Shown here piece by piece: positions 8,678-19,939 of a DNA stretch of 64,000 nucleotides. Below the pieces are notes generated by a model. That model had not been told where the DNA came from. It did no database searches and saw nothing but the letters and a program-made list of their open reading frames with translations. Numbering within the stretch: position 1 is the stretch's first letter; the number at the start of each line of letters is the position of its first letter. Source of the stretch: Triplophysa rosa (lineage: Eukaryota > Chordata > Actinopteri > Cypriniformes > Nemacheilidae); NCBI RefSeq assembly GCF_024868665.1, contig NC_079891.1, positions 11,837,910 through 11,901,909 on the forward strand. Reading direction: 5' to 3'. The position numbers were made by a program, and so were the translations under genes.

Positions 8678-9916
8678 CAGTGTTGGGCAGTAAACAGTTA
8701 CTGTAGTTTGATTACATTTTTGGTAACGGAGTAATTTAACGCGTTATAATTCCTAAAATAGTAATTAGATTATAGTTCCAAGCCCAGGTAACTATACGTT
8801 GCAGCTGCGTTACAACGTTGCCGTTGTATCGTTTTATCATTTAAATTGTAAAAAGCGAAATAGCTTGGACCCAAAAGAAGTCTGGATGCCTGCCTGTCGC
8901 ACCCGCGACGTCATCAAACTAAACACACCTGCGCGGAAAGTACTACGAAAGCCACTCCATGGAAAGCCTGCCACCTTAAGCTAAAAACTCGTAATGGCCA
9001 ATGCTATCGCCGCGCGGAATGCAGGCAAGGAGACTAGACACCGGATATGATAGGCTGAGGTGCCTCTCGTGATCAATGTTAGCCTTTATGCTCCAATTGT
9101 AATTATTACAGACCCATACATCTCCCTATCACAAGACAATCTTTGGTACTACCAGTGAAAACAAACTCAGAATGGAGAGAGAAACGTATGCGTTCTGAAG
9201 GTGGAAAAACAATCATTATTTTGAGTTTATTTCTGTCAAAGGCAAGAACATTGTTGTGCGTTGTCAGTCATGTGGAGGTAAGCAAAACCCTCTCTCCCGC
9301 AAAAAACAACCTGAAAGGGCAGTACAGCACGGTTAAACTTCTGGAGAAAGTAACGTCACCGGGCACGGAGAGCAATGAATCAACTTCTACTGTCGAGTGC
9401 CAGGCTGCTATTAGCAACATGTTATGTTTTGTCAGACTAGTTTTTGCTGCTTTAACACTGTTATATTTGTTAAATGATGAAGAAATCATCATAGAAATAT
9501 GCAGAAGCACTAGTTAAGATATACAAGTTATAAGAAACTAAGGAGAGACTTTTTACATTATGGAGTATGCAGGTTTAGAAATACTAGTTAACATATGAAC
9601 AAATGTTTTAAGTTAAAATGTCACAAAGTTTAATTATTATTTATGACAGGCTTTAGTTTGGAATAATCACGAAGAATGTATTAAAATAATTAAAGACGAG
9701 ATAGAGTAGAGTATGCACTTCCCAATAAAATTTAGTCTTGAGAGGGCTAAAGAGGTTATTTTGTGTTCTTGAGGGGTGGGGGGTAGTAATGTAACGAGTA
9801 TTGTAATTAATTACGTTTGAAATAAAGTAATCAGACCAGTAACTTGATTACTTTTAAAGGGAGTAATCAGTAATCAGTAATTTAATTAAATTTCCAGAGT
9901 AACTTGCCCAACACTG
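8678..9916. mobile_element. hAT transposon, internally decayed (1239 bp)
   Basis: An exact 8-bp duplication CTGCTTAC lies at 8670-8677 and 9917-9924. The ends are CAGTGTTGGGCAGTAA and, reverse-complemented, CAGTGTTGGGCAAGTTAC, the hAT CAGNG type. A + frame at 9143-9517 contains a CVVSHVEVSKTLSPAKNNLK-like stretch resembling the start of a BED zinc finger, followed by remnants only. No transposase core is present, so it is non-autonomous. Confidence 0.92.
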
Positions 9917-9924
9917 CTGCTTAC

Positions 9925-10570
9925 ATTGTTAATCGGTGGCCGAAAACACTAGTTTAGTGACCATTACATGACCATTTACCACACTTTCTCTCTCACTCTG
10001 AAAGATGAAATAACAAGAAGAAACATAGCACTTTAATTACTCACTAGCTGCGAGTTTGGTATCATTTCTAATATAGTCTGTTCTTTCCCATCCTGTGTTT
10101 TTGCATGACATTGTTACAAGTTTATAAAACAAACTGTGCAAAAACGCACAGGATAAGAACTTGATTGAAGAAAGAATCAGAGAACCTGTTCAGCCACTTG
10201 TTTGTATGTTATGCAGAGCCATATGCGCTACAATCTAAACCAACACATGTGGCACAGCCATGTCTGGATGTTAGATCAGGCCAGAATCCCTAAATGTTTA
10301 TTTTTGCACGTATTCTCACAGCACCGTCTGCATTTTTCCTGCGACCTAACATGTTTTCCTTTTCTTTTTTATGAAGCTGTTGAGTAAGTATGAGGTAACA
10401 CATTCATTGGTACTCTGAAGATATTTTCCCAGTTTAAAAAGGTCAGTAGTGCCTTTATAACAAAGACAAACAGTGCATCCACAGTAAAACACGTTACATT
10501 GGCTACAAGGATGATTGCCTAAATATACATCTGTAATTTTTATATAAGAACAAGGACCCTGACAGGAGCT
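9925..10570. other. Spacer, nothing recognised
   Basis: AT-rich unique sequence between the hAT element and DIRS copy 2. No coding frame with a recognisable domain. Confidence 0.5.
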
Positions 10571-10795
10571 AACGTCTTGGTTACGGATGTAACCTATGTT
10601 CCCTGATGGAGGGAACGAGACGTTGTGTCGAACCGACAGATGGGGTTTGACTTGAGAACCTATCATCTTCTGACTAACTTTGAAAAGGCCAATGAAATTG
10701 GCGAATGAAATTTGCATGCCAGACTCCGCCCCAGATATCCGGGTATAAAAGGGAGACGGCGTGCTGCGTTCATTCACTTTTGGGCTGAGGAGCCT
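10571..10795. repeat. DIRS right terminal inverted repeat, copy 2
   Basis: Begins AACGTCTTGGTTACGGATGT and continues through GGAACGAGACGTTGTGTCG to GAGGAGCC. From GACGTTGTGTC inward it is the inverted counterpart of 19325-19522 over about 170 bp. Confidence 0.9.
10741..10752 (+). promoter_or_regulatory. TATA box in DIRS right terminal repeat (antisense-facing)
   Basis: GGGTATAAAAGG on the + strand, about 170 bp inside the terminus. It points into the element, antisense to gag and pol. Confidence 0.6.
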
Positions 10796-11131
10796 GAGAG
10801 CAGAGGTGGAGGCCCACCTAGGGGAGGTACTGGGTTACCAACCTGGGAACCAGACCGTGAAAATACATCAGACGGAACCACCCTGCTGGGGGGGTTACTA
10901 CGTGTGGGGCACTAGGTCCGGTTAGAGCCGACCTGGTCAAACGCTAGACAACTCAGGTGATTCTAAGGAGGCAGGGCTGCTCCACCCAGCCCGCCACCAG
11001 GAAGTGCTTAGGGATGGATGGAATGCCTATTCTTCACCCGGTGGGGTAAGAAGGGAGGCGGAAATAGCACGCTGACCCACCTAGGAGGGGGAAGGTGCTT
11101 TCGCAGGCGTACGCCCTACCGGTCACCGGTC

Positions 11132-12200
11132 TTACCTGTTGGTACCATGCAAGACTCGGGCTGACACCGGTTCCACGCGGAGGCTGTAGAACCTTGTGAA
11201 GGTGTTGGGCGTAGCCCAACCCACAGCTCTGCAGATGTTTGCCAGAGAGGCGCCCTGAGCCAATGCCCACGAGGAGGCTACACTCTGGGTGGAGTGTGCC
11301 CTCACTGCCAGTGGGCAGGGGCAATCTTGGGACCGGTACGCCGTCGTGCCGGCGTCCACGATCTAGTGCGCCAATCTCTGTTTGGAGACAACCCTCCCCT
11401 TCTGCTGACCTCCAAATCAGACAAAGAGCTGCTCAGAGCTCCTGAAGCTCTATGTGCGGTCCAAGTAGAGGCGCAGTGCGCGTACTGGACACAACATGGA
11501 TGGGGTTGGGTCTTCTTCCCCGGTGGGGAGCGCCTGCAAGTTCACCACCTGGTCCCGAAAGGGAGTGGTGGGAACCTTGGGCATGTAGCCAGGCCAGGGT
11601 ATCAGGATCATGTGAGAGTCTCCAGGCTCGAATTCTAGGCAATTTGTGGACACGGAGAATGCTTGTCAGTCCCCTACCCTCTTGATGGAGGCAAGCGCCA
11701 CCAGAAGGGCCGTCTTCATCGTAAGATGAGAAAGAGCGGCATCTCCCAGGGGCTCGAAGGGGGGACTCTGGAGGCCCGCCAGGTCCACATCGAGGTCCCA
11801 AGAGGGTATGTAGTGCGGACGAGGTGGATTCAGCCTTCTCGCGCCCCTTAGGAACCTAATGACCAGGTCGTGCTGTCCTAAAGTCTTACCAGCAACTGGT
11901 TCGTGATGAGCAGCAATGGTGGCTACATACACTTTCAGTATGGAAGGGGAGAGGTTACTCTCAAGTCTCTCTTGTAGGAAGGACAGCACGTTCCCGATCG
12001 AGCATCTCCTCGAGTCTTCTGTTTGAGAAGAGCACCAGGACGAGAAGCGGCGCCACTTAAAGGCATACAGTCGCCAGTGGCAGGGGCCCTAGCCTGAGTC
12101 ATGGTCTCAACCACCACTGGGGGTAGGCCATTCAGGATCTCCTTGTCCCATCCAGGAGCCAGACGTAGAGGTTCCAGAGGTCTGGTCTCAGATGCCACAA
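11132..12200 (-). pseudogene. DIRS tyrosine recombinase, frameshifted (copy 2)
   Basis: Recombinase homology is spread over at least four - strand frames: 11935-12198, 11666-11989, 11450-11801 and 11132-11359. The C-terminal box reads AHSTQSVASS, so the Arg of the HxxR motif is replaced by Gln. The Tyr-bearing TFTRFYSL stretch survives. The SIKRVGD box with the first catalytic Arg is also present. Frameshifts and the lost Arg make it inactive. Confidence 0.88.
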
Positions 12201-13772
12201 TGTGCCCTTCCCCTGCGAAAGAAGGTCCTTTGTCAGGGGAATCGGCCAGGGGGAGCTGTAGTCAGGAGCATTAGCACCGAGAACCAAGTCTGGTTGGGCC
12301 AGTATGGCGCAACTAGTAACACTTGATGCTCCTCTTCCCTGACCTTGCACAGGACCTGTGCAATGAGGCTCACTGGGGGAAGGCGTACTTCCACTTTTCC
12401 CGTGGCCAACTGTGCACTAGGGCACCTGTGCCGAGGGTGGCCTCGGACAGGGAGTACCATAGCGGGCAATGGGTAGTGTCCAGGGAGGCGAACAGGTCTA
12501 CCTGTGCATGCCCGAACTGCACCCAAATGAGCTGGACTGCGCTGGGGTGGAGTCGCCACTCTCTGCGAGGTGTCGACTGACGAGAGAGCGCGTCAGCTGT
12601 CTGGTTCAGGTCACCCGGGATGTGTGTTGCTCACAGGGACTTCCACCGGAGGAGGCGTCGGGCGAGTTGTGACTCTGTAGCCAGTGCTGGAGCGGTCTCA
12701 TTTGCATCAACCCGAGGGGGACCGCCCCCGCTGAGGATGCCATGTGCCCCAGGAGCCTCTGAAATAGTTTCAGGGGGACCGCTGGCTGCTTGAAAAGGTT
12801 CAAGCAGTTCAGCAGTGACTGTGCGCGCTCGGTAATCAGTCGTGTTGTCATGGAGACAGAGTCGAGTTCCATGCCAAGAAAAAAGATGCTCTGCATGGGG
12901 GAGAGCTTGCTCTTTTCCCGGTTGGCCTGTAGGCCCAAACAATCTAAGTGCCAGAGCACCAGGTCCCTGTGTGTACACAACAGATCTTGCGAGTGTGCCA
13001 AGATGAGCCAGTCGTCGAGATAGTTGAGTACGCGTACGCCCTTCTCCCTGAGGGGAGCGAGGGCGGCTTCCACGACCTTAGTAAAGACTTGTGGGGACAG
13101 GGACAGACCGAAGGGGAGGACCCTGTACTGATATGCCTGTCCGAACCATAGGAACGGTCGATGACGAGGGAGGTTCGAGACATGAAAGTACGCGTCCTTC
13201 AGGTCGATTGCCATGAACCAATCCTGACATCTGATAGACGTCAGGATGCGCTTCTGCGTTAGCATCCTGAATGGTAGCTTGTGTAGGTGCCTGTTCAGGG
13301 TATCCAGATCTAGGATGGGGCGCATCCCCTGCCTTTCTTTGGAACGATGAAGTACGGGCTGTAAAACCCGCTGAACATCTCAGCTGGAGGGATGAGCTCG
13401 ATTTCTTCCTTCACCAGAAGGGTGGCGACCTCGGCCCGAAGCACGGGAGCATCCTTGCCTCTGACTGAGATGGAGAGGATGCCCGAAACTGGCGAATTGG
13501 ATCGTGTAGCCGAGATGGATCGTATTCCTTAGCCACCATGACGGTTTGGGAAGCTCTAGCCAGGTTCCCAGGGACCGAGACAGGGGGACTAGAGGTTCGA
13601 TCTGCTTCATCAACCCCCCGGGAGGTGGTTCGATGGCTGGCAGTGCGGATCCCTCGACGTGGGGAAGCCCCCGGGGAAGAGATCGGCTCTGCTGGCTTAC
13701 CTGCCCGGCGATGATGCAGCTCAACGCACCGTTGGACTGAGAGTGCTGAGGGCTGTTGAGTGTGCCCGACAT
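12201..13772 (-). pseudogene. DIRS pol, RNase H deleted (copy 2)
   Basis: The - strand frames give the N-terminus (13380-13772), most of the RT (12606-13325) with DLKDAY, LPFGLSLSP and YLDD intact, and the methyltransferase-like tail (12233-12559). Compared with copy 1, sequence from just after the LQHWLQS stretch to near the end of RNase H is missing. The RT frame therefore runs into unrelated residues at its end. Frameshifts separate the pieces. Confidence 0.88.
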
Positions 13773-14169
13773 TGCGTCTCGCCATGACGCAATGTCGAGT
13801 TGCCGAACACTGTCGTGTAGAAGGTGAGAGTGGCTGTGAAAAAGACCGAGAGGAAACTCTTTTTGTGAGAATGGGAGGGGAGGGGCCCAGCAGGTGTTGT
13901 GGCAGGGCAGGGACCGTCCCAGTCCGACCGACCAGCGATGGAATGGCTGGGGTCGGGCCCAATGGTATTCCCGATCTCCCTGGGGTCCTCTCGTCAGGGC
14001 CGCTTCTTCTTCCGGGGGGCCGCCACGGTGGGGGGTGCCGGCGTCAAAGAGGAGCGGGGCTGCTGGTGAGCATATGCCGCACGGGATCTCGACGGCCAGA
14101 AGGTGGCCGAGTCGCGGTGGGGCAGAATATGTTTGATGGGCTCCGTCTGCTTCTTCACTGTCGAGAACT
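13773..14169 (-). pseudogene. DIRS gag C-terminal part (copy 2)
   Basis: The - strand translation includes FSQQFSTVKKQTEPIKH-like residues near 14120-14165, then a proline/serine-rich tail that corresponds to the tail before pol in copy 1. It is cut at about 14169 by the LINE insertion, and gag resumes at about 18048 on the far side. Stops are present. Confidence 0.72.
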
Positions 14170-14501
14170 GCTGGGAGAAGATTTTGAAAGTATTGGATTG
14201 GTTGGATTACGTCACCTGTTGGATTACGTCACTTCTAGTTTGCTGAGAGCGTGTGGTTTGAGCCGGAGCTCTTTCAAACTTATTCTAAATACATCGTTTA
14301 TTCTTGTTATATCTTAAGACTTGTGTTTTAAATTGTTATTCACCGAGGGTAAAACTTATCCCTAAGTATATGCCATACCAAAATCGTCCTTAAACGCACT
14401 GATAAATTATTTTTATCGGATCATTCGCTATTTTCCCTCAAGCTGTTAGCATTACCAGCCTGCTTACTGCTTAACACACTGTTCTCATTATTACATCACT
14501 A

Positions 14502-16442
14502 ATGGCTAATGTTTCAGACGTGTTTGTACCTCTGAGTGCAGATGAGGAAACGTTCGCACTTCAGTCGGAACTGGAGGTTGTGGAGAAGCAGATCCAGGAT
14601 TTACTTGAGAAGCAGACACGGCTGCGAGAACGTAAAACGGTGCTGGAAACATCCCGAGCTGACGCTCGCAAATCCGTGGTAAGTTTTCATCATGATTGTA
14701 ATACTCCTACCACTTCTACTCTGCGTGTTTCTCTGTACAGAGCCCAGGCTTCGAGAACACGATCAGCCCAAATGAACTTTACTCCTGCACCGGCAAACCC
14801 ACGGCGAAAGGCGTGAGCCAGGACTGGAGCGATGACCCAACTGCCGCCACCGGTCTTCGAGATCCCGACCAGGAACCGTTTTGCCGCCCTCCGCGAGACA
14901 GAGTGCAACACTGTGGTCATCGGAGACCAGGGCCGGATTATCCAATGGGCAATATGGGCACAGGCCCAGGGGCCCATGCGCGCTTGGGCCCAAGAAAGGG
15001 GGAGAAAATGTTTTCGCTATATTCATTCTGCCGTGTGCCTCTCTGGCCGCACACACGCAAGTGCGCACACAAAACTGTGTTTCTAACGAACGCAAGTCTG
15101 TCTCTTGATTTAGTAACTTTAACAAGCCCTTTAGCAGCTTTTGTTCAGGAGAAGCACAATGCAACAAATCAAGCGACTTTCCGATAAACTTTAGCTTTCA
15201 GTGGGAAAACGTCCCCCGCAAGCGCAAGGTCTCACTTTCCCCGCGCTGGGATCGTCTCAGTGAGTGGCAGGAAGAAGCAGAACATTCCACAGGTGACTCC
15301 TGAATGAAATGAGTACAAAACAGCGTTTCCAACAACCTGTCACTGTCACTTTAAGAGCCTTATCCACTGTTTGAATGTATAAACATGAACACATTTCGTC
15401 TGTAAATATGCACATGGTTAACCTAGACAGAGGCTGTATGAAAGAATATAGCAAAAATCACCGCTTTTTAATAGAAACTGATAAGATGTAAATGAGAACG
15501 ACTTTATTGTTCTGAATATAAGCTATAGGTTAAGTTAGAATACCCTCACGGTTGTCTTTAAAATCTTAAAAAGATAAGAGGTTTTTTTTACATGTATTTG
15601 GTGGCGTGTCTTGCCAATAATAATAATAATTTTATATTGATATAATGTTGATCAGGTCTAACTGCGTTAATTTATCCGATTTTTAGCCTTCGTTATTAGA
15701 AAATCCAGAGTGCTTTTACATACTTTGCAAAATGTTTACTTACACAGACTCGTAACAGTATAACTAATATTCATTAATGCCGTTTAACACATTATACGCT
15801 TACATAAGAACGTGAGTCGCGAGGTGCTTGTTACACAAATAAAGTTTAACAAATGGACAAATTACTCTTATAGTATAATCATTGACAAAGTCTGCCCTTT
15901 TATTCTTAGAAAAATGAACATGTTTATGTATGTGGGGGGGGTCTACAAGACACTTGTGCCCAGGGGTCCCTGAATTCTTAATCTGGGCCTGTCGGAGACT
16001 CAATCGTCTGGAATCGTACCTCCACTAAAGGTAAGGTGTGCAGTCATTGTTTTCCTGGCACCCGTGTTCTTGATGTCTCTGCACAGTTACCTGCGATCCT
16101 GAAGGACGACGCTAACGTCGGAGCTGTTGTGCTGCACGCGGGGGTGAACGACGTTAGGATGCAGCAGTCGGAAATCCTGAAGAGGGACTTCAGGAGTCTG
16201 ATCGAGACGGTACGCAACGCATCGCCCACGGCGAGGATCATCGTATCAGGGCCGCTTCCTACCTACCGACGAGGGAATGAAAAGTTCAGTAGACTATTTG
16301 CACTAAATAAATGGTTGATGTCATTGTGTATTGAACAGAAGCTGCTCTTTGTTAATAATTTTGATCTTTTCTGGGAGCGACCTGGGCTCAAAGACGCTAT
16401 TCACCATTTGACTACGTCTCCCACCAGTAAGTCAAAACTTTA
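14502..16442 (+). pseudogene. LINE ORF1: coiled coil plus SGNH-esterase-like, split by a hAT
   Basis: The frame starts with Met at 14502. Residues about 20-50 form a heptad-like coiled coil (ELEVVEKQIQDLLEKQ and following). A TGA at 14814-14816, where a Trp codon would fit, interrupts it, and the same frame reopens to NTVVIGD at 14927. There the hAT element enters. After the hAT the same frame resumes with DSIV at about 16000, so GDS (SGNH block I) spans the insertion. The HAGVNDVR block follows near 16135. The C-terminal catalytic block is degenerate (LKDAIHH) and the end is deleted. In L2 elements this protein binds nucleic acid. Here it is inactive. Confidence 0.82.
14928..15991. mobile_element. 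hAT element nested in the LINE (1064 bp)
   Basis: An exact 8-bp duplication TCGGAGAC occurs at 14920-14927 and 15992-15999. The ends are CAGGGCCGGATTA and, reverse-complemented, CAGGCCCAGATTA (11 of 13 identical). No transposase frame is present. The LINE reading frame resumes in phase after the duplication. Confidence 0.93.
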
Positions 16443-16478
16443 ACCATAGTCTGTGTTCCTCCCACTCAACTGTTATAA

Positions 16479-17836
16479 ATGTTACTGCTTTCAAACTACA
16501 GAATGATTTCAAATCGGATTTCAAATCTAATTTCTTACCTGTCTAAAATACTCGAAAAAATAGTGTTCACTCAGTTGTGCTCTTTCTTACAAAATAATGA
16601 CATACACGAAAAATTCCAGTCAGGCTTTAGACCGCATCATAATACTGAAACTGTACTCGTTAAAATTACAAACGACCTGCTTATAGCATCAGATAAAGGT
16701 AACATCTCACTCCTAGTCCTGCTTGACCTTAGTGCTGCGTTCGATACTGTAGACCATAAAATACTTCTAGATCGCTTAAACAATTATACCGGTATTCAGG
16801 GACAGGCACTACAATGGTTCAGATCTTACTTATCAGACAGACATCAATTTGTCCACTTAAATGGGGAATCATCAAATCTAACGCAAGTAAATTATGGATT
16901 GCCTCAGGGATCGGTTTTAGGACCCTTGCTCTTCTCCATATACATGCTGCCCCTTGGAAACATTATTAGAAAACATGGAATTAGCTTCCACTGTTATGCA
17001 GATGATACTCAGCTATATTTCTCAACAAGACCAGATGATACTTTCCAGTTATCCAAATTGGCAGAGTGCATCAAAGATATAAAACATTGGATGACTTGTA
17101 ATTTCCTTCTATTAAATTCTAGTAAAACAGAAATATTACTTATCGGACCAAAGACACGTGAGCAGAATATTTCGGATTATAACCGGCAAATTGAAGGCTG
17201 CACTGTTACTCCAACAAATACAGTTAAAGACCTAGGCGTTATATTAGACAGCAACCTGTCATTTAAAAATCACATCTCAAATGTCACAAAAACAGCCTTC
17301 TTCCACCTTAGAAATGTTGCCAAATTACGAAATATTTTATGTGTGGCTGACGCAGAAAAGCTTATTCATGCATTTGTGACATCAAGACTTGACTACTGTA
17401 ATGCTCTACTTATTGGTTGTCCTGCATCATCAATAAACAAACTACAGTTAGTTCAGAATGCAGCTGCCAGAGTTCTAACCAGGTCCAGAAAATACGATCA
17501 CATAACCCCAATGTTATCAAGCCTTCACTGGTTACCCATTAAGTATCGTATTGACTTTATAGTTATTTTAATCACTTATAAAGCCTTAAACGGTTTAGCC
17601 CCTACCTACATAACAGAGCTTCTACCACACTACAACCCATCACGTTCTCTAAGATCTCAAAACTCCGGACTTTGATAACATCTAGAGTAACTAAATCCAC
17701 CAAAGGGGATAGAGCTTTCTGATACGTAGCACCTAAACTCTGGAATAGCCTTCCCGATACTATTCGAGGGTCAGACACACTCTCCCAATTTAAATCTAGA
17801 TTAAAGACACATCTTTTCAGCAAAGCATTCACTTAA
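16479..17836 (+). pseudogene. LINE ORF2 reverse transcriptase, N-terminally deleted
   Basis: A 398-codon frame (16479-17675) covers the RT: LDLSAAFDTVDH at residues 82-93 (catalytic Asp), GLPQGSVLGP at 140-149 and YADD at 173-176. The first about 15 residues are not RT-like. The apurinic-type endonuclease that should precede it is absent. Beyond the stop near 17675, shifted frames continue the conserved C-terminal tail (APKLWNSLP-type and FKSRLKTHLFSKAF) to about 17836. A frameshift and an in-frame stop near 17720 disable the tail. Confidence 0.88.
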
Positions 17837-18047
17837 TGCAAAATATGCTAAATAAACCACTGGGAGACTGCATTTATTAGATATTATTTACTAGAATAAT
17901 CTTGATTGTTCTATAAACACCATGCACTCTGCTGTTTTTTTACCTTTTTTGTGTTTTTCAGTTTTTCTTATTTTCTCCTGTAAAGCTGCTTTGGAACAAT
18001 GCACATTGTGAAAAGCGCTATATAAATAAAATTGAATTGAAATGAAT

Positions 18048-19324
18048 TGAAGCGAACTTTCTCAGCGTCACGCATATGCGCAAGGTTCAGCCAGAGGTGT
18101 CTCTCCTGGACCACAAGTGTGGACATCGCCCGACCTTGGTCGCCCGTTGGGCGAGGTCGGTGGCGGTGCGGAGTTTCTGCATAAGCGCTGGGTTGGTCTA
18201 ACCGTCGTGGAGCTCTTTCAATGCCTTGGCCTGGTGGACCTGCAGGATGGCCATGGCGTGGAGAGAGGAGGCAGCTTGGCCCGCAGCAGTGTAAACCTTC
18301 GACACCAGAGATGCCGAAAACTTTGGACGGGAGTCTTGGTCGACCTCTCCAGGTGGCCGCCGTCTGCGGGCACAGATGTACTGCGATGGCACGCTCCACT
18401 TGGGGCACATCGACGTAGCCCCTAGCTGCCCCACCATCGAGGGAAGTAAGGGCAACAGAACTAGTTTGATGGGAACGCGCCGAAAAAGTGGAGTTCCAGG
18501 TCTTACTGAGCTCCTCATGCACTTCCGGGAAATACGGCAGCGGGGCCGGGCGCGGCCTGGAGTCGTGCTCAGTCCTGAGGTACCACGTATCCAGCCGCGA
18601 GCGTTGGGGAAGGTGCACTGCAGCCCAATGCTCGCGGCGGCCCAGGCAAGCATGGCTGACATTTCGACGTCCGCTTCTTCCTGGGCTTGACCCCCCAAGG
18701 GAGGGAGCTCCGAGGAATCGTTGAGGTCGGATGCCAGTAAGTCACCCTCCTATGCAGCAAGGGACATCTCATCGTCATCACGCACCGTTTCCGAATACGT
18801 GGCTGAGGAACAAGATGGGGTGGGACCGCATCCTGGGAAACGGTCAGACGAGCGAGACGGGGCGCGAACGGTCCGCGAGCCTGTGGCTGATGGATTAACG
18901 CTCACGGGAATTCCCATATCACCCTTGCTGCTCGCTGTAGCGGACTGCAGGGCCGTAGCCACTACTGTCACGGAACGGGAAGCAGATGAGGTGGTGGCTG
19001 GGTCCATAAAGAACACAGCCACCTGTGACTGCACCGTGTGCGGGCAGGACGTATCCACAAAGGCTGCCTCAGCTTGCCAGACACCCAAGCACTTGAGGCA
19101 GACATCGTGTCCGTCCCCCTCCTCGATGAGTGTGTTGCACCCAAGAGGAGAGCGGGACATGCCACGCTGGAGAAATTTGCTCTTTCAGATGAAAAAGCAT
19201 CTCTGGAACTGCCGAAGACGCCCAGGGGAAGTCGTTGCGAGAAGGGACAGTCTGCTGCACCACATCGTAGGTTTCCAGCAGTCTAGAAGATCAGTAGATC
19301 TGTACTTTTTGATCATCAGATCTT
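18048..19324 (-). pseudogene. DIRS gag, N-terminal and central part (copy 2)
   Basis: Read on the - strand. A cysteine-rich motif HDVCLKCLG...SCPH lies near 19020-19120 and is the putative metal-binding motif of DIRS gag. An acidic Ser/Ala stretch follows, then FPEVHEELSKTWN (about 18520-18560) and VQERHLWLNLAHMRDAEKVRF just before the LINE junction. The pieces are spread over several frames (18750-19160, 18198-18698, up to 18618), so gag is frameshifted as well as split. Confidence 0.78.
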
Positions 19325-19522
19325 AGGCTCCGAAAAACAAAAGGTGAATGAATGCAGCACACCGTCTCCGTTTTATACCCCGATACCGGGGCGGAGTGCG
19401 GCATGCAAATTTCATTCGCCAATTTCATTGGCCTTTTCAAGGTTGGTCAGAAGATGATAGGTTTTCAAGTCAAACCCCATCTGTCAGTTTGACACAACGT
19501 CGAGAGACCGACAGAAAGGGAA
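19325..19522. repeat. DIRS left terminal inverted repeat, copy 2
   Basis: On the - strand it begins GTTCCCTTTCTGTCGGTCTC, runs through GACGTTGTGTC and ends at GGAGCC. It is the inverted counterpart of 10571-10795 except for a different outermost extension, as expected for DIRS termini. Confidence 0.9.
19371..19380 (-). promoter_or_regulatory. TATA box in DIRS left terminal repeat (sense promoter)
   Basis: The - strand reads GGGTATAAAA, oriented to drive gag-pol transcription. Confidence 0.6.
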
Positions 19523-19931
19523 CTGATGTTTATGTTGTCCTTCACTACATGTTTATTTATGGCCTCCTATGAAGACCCAGTATAGATTATAATGATTCTC
19601 ATAAGCCACACAATAAAGTGACTCATTGTGAGGAGACTTGACAGTCAATACAAACTAATGGGTACCTGATACAGCTGGAAACAGCAAACACAACCTTTGT
19701 GTCCACTCTGCAGCAGCAGGAGCGTAAACAGATCTAGTGCTGTTAAGAATAAATATATTCACCTCATAACAATTAACATGCTTATTGAGAGAGTTGAACT
19801 GAAATACATTGGTGTAGATTGAATGTTATAAATATCTAATGTGACATTTTCACAGCAGCTAAGAGAACATTAAAAGTAAATACAACACAATTTTTAACAC
19901 TATGATTCCACAATACAGTACAATATTAGCT
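19523..19931. other. Spacer, nothing recognised
   Basis: AT-rich sequence between DIRS copy 2 and the next hAT element. No feature seen. Confidence 0.5.
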
Positions 19932-19939
19932 GTGTTATG

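Larger units (their letters stand above)
14170..18047 (+). mobile_element. L2-type LINE inserted in DIRS gag
   Basis: A non-LTR retrotransposon on the + strand with 5' UTR, ORF1 with coiled coil and SGNH-esterase-like domain, RT, and a 3' end reading AAAGCGCTATATAAATAAAA followed by a short (AATTGA)n-type tail. The tail and RT type fit the fish L2/CR1 group. The endonuclease part is missing: ORF1's end joins the RT after about 40 nt. A hAT element (14928-15991) lies in ORF1. Relative to copy 3, about 45 nt of DIRS gag are missing at the insertion point, so integration probably deleted target sequence. Confidence 0.88.
10571..19522 (-). mobile_element. DIRS-type retrotransposon, copy 2 (both ends present, interrupted by a LINE)
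   Basis: On the - strand the order is left terminal repeat (19325-19522), gag, pol, recombinase, right terminal repeat (10571-10795). An L2-type LINE (14170-18047) splits gag. Pol has lost its RNase H portion, recombinase and gag carry frameshifts, and the internal complementary region found in copies 1 and 3 is missing. Both terminal repeats remain. No flanking duplication is expected for DIRS, and none is evident. Confidence 0.92.
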
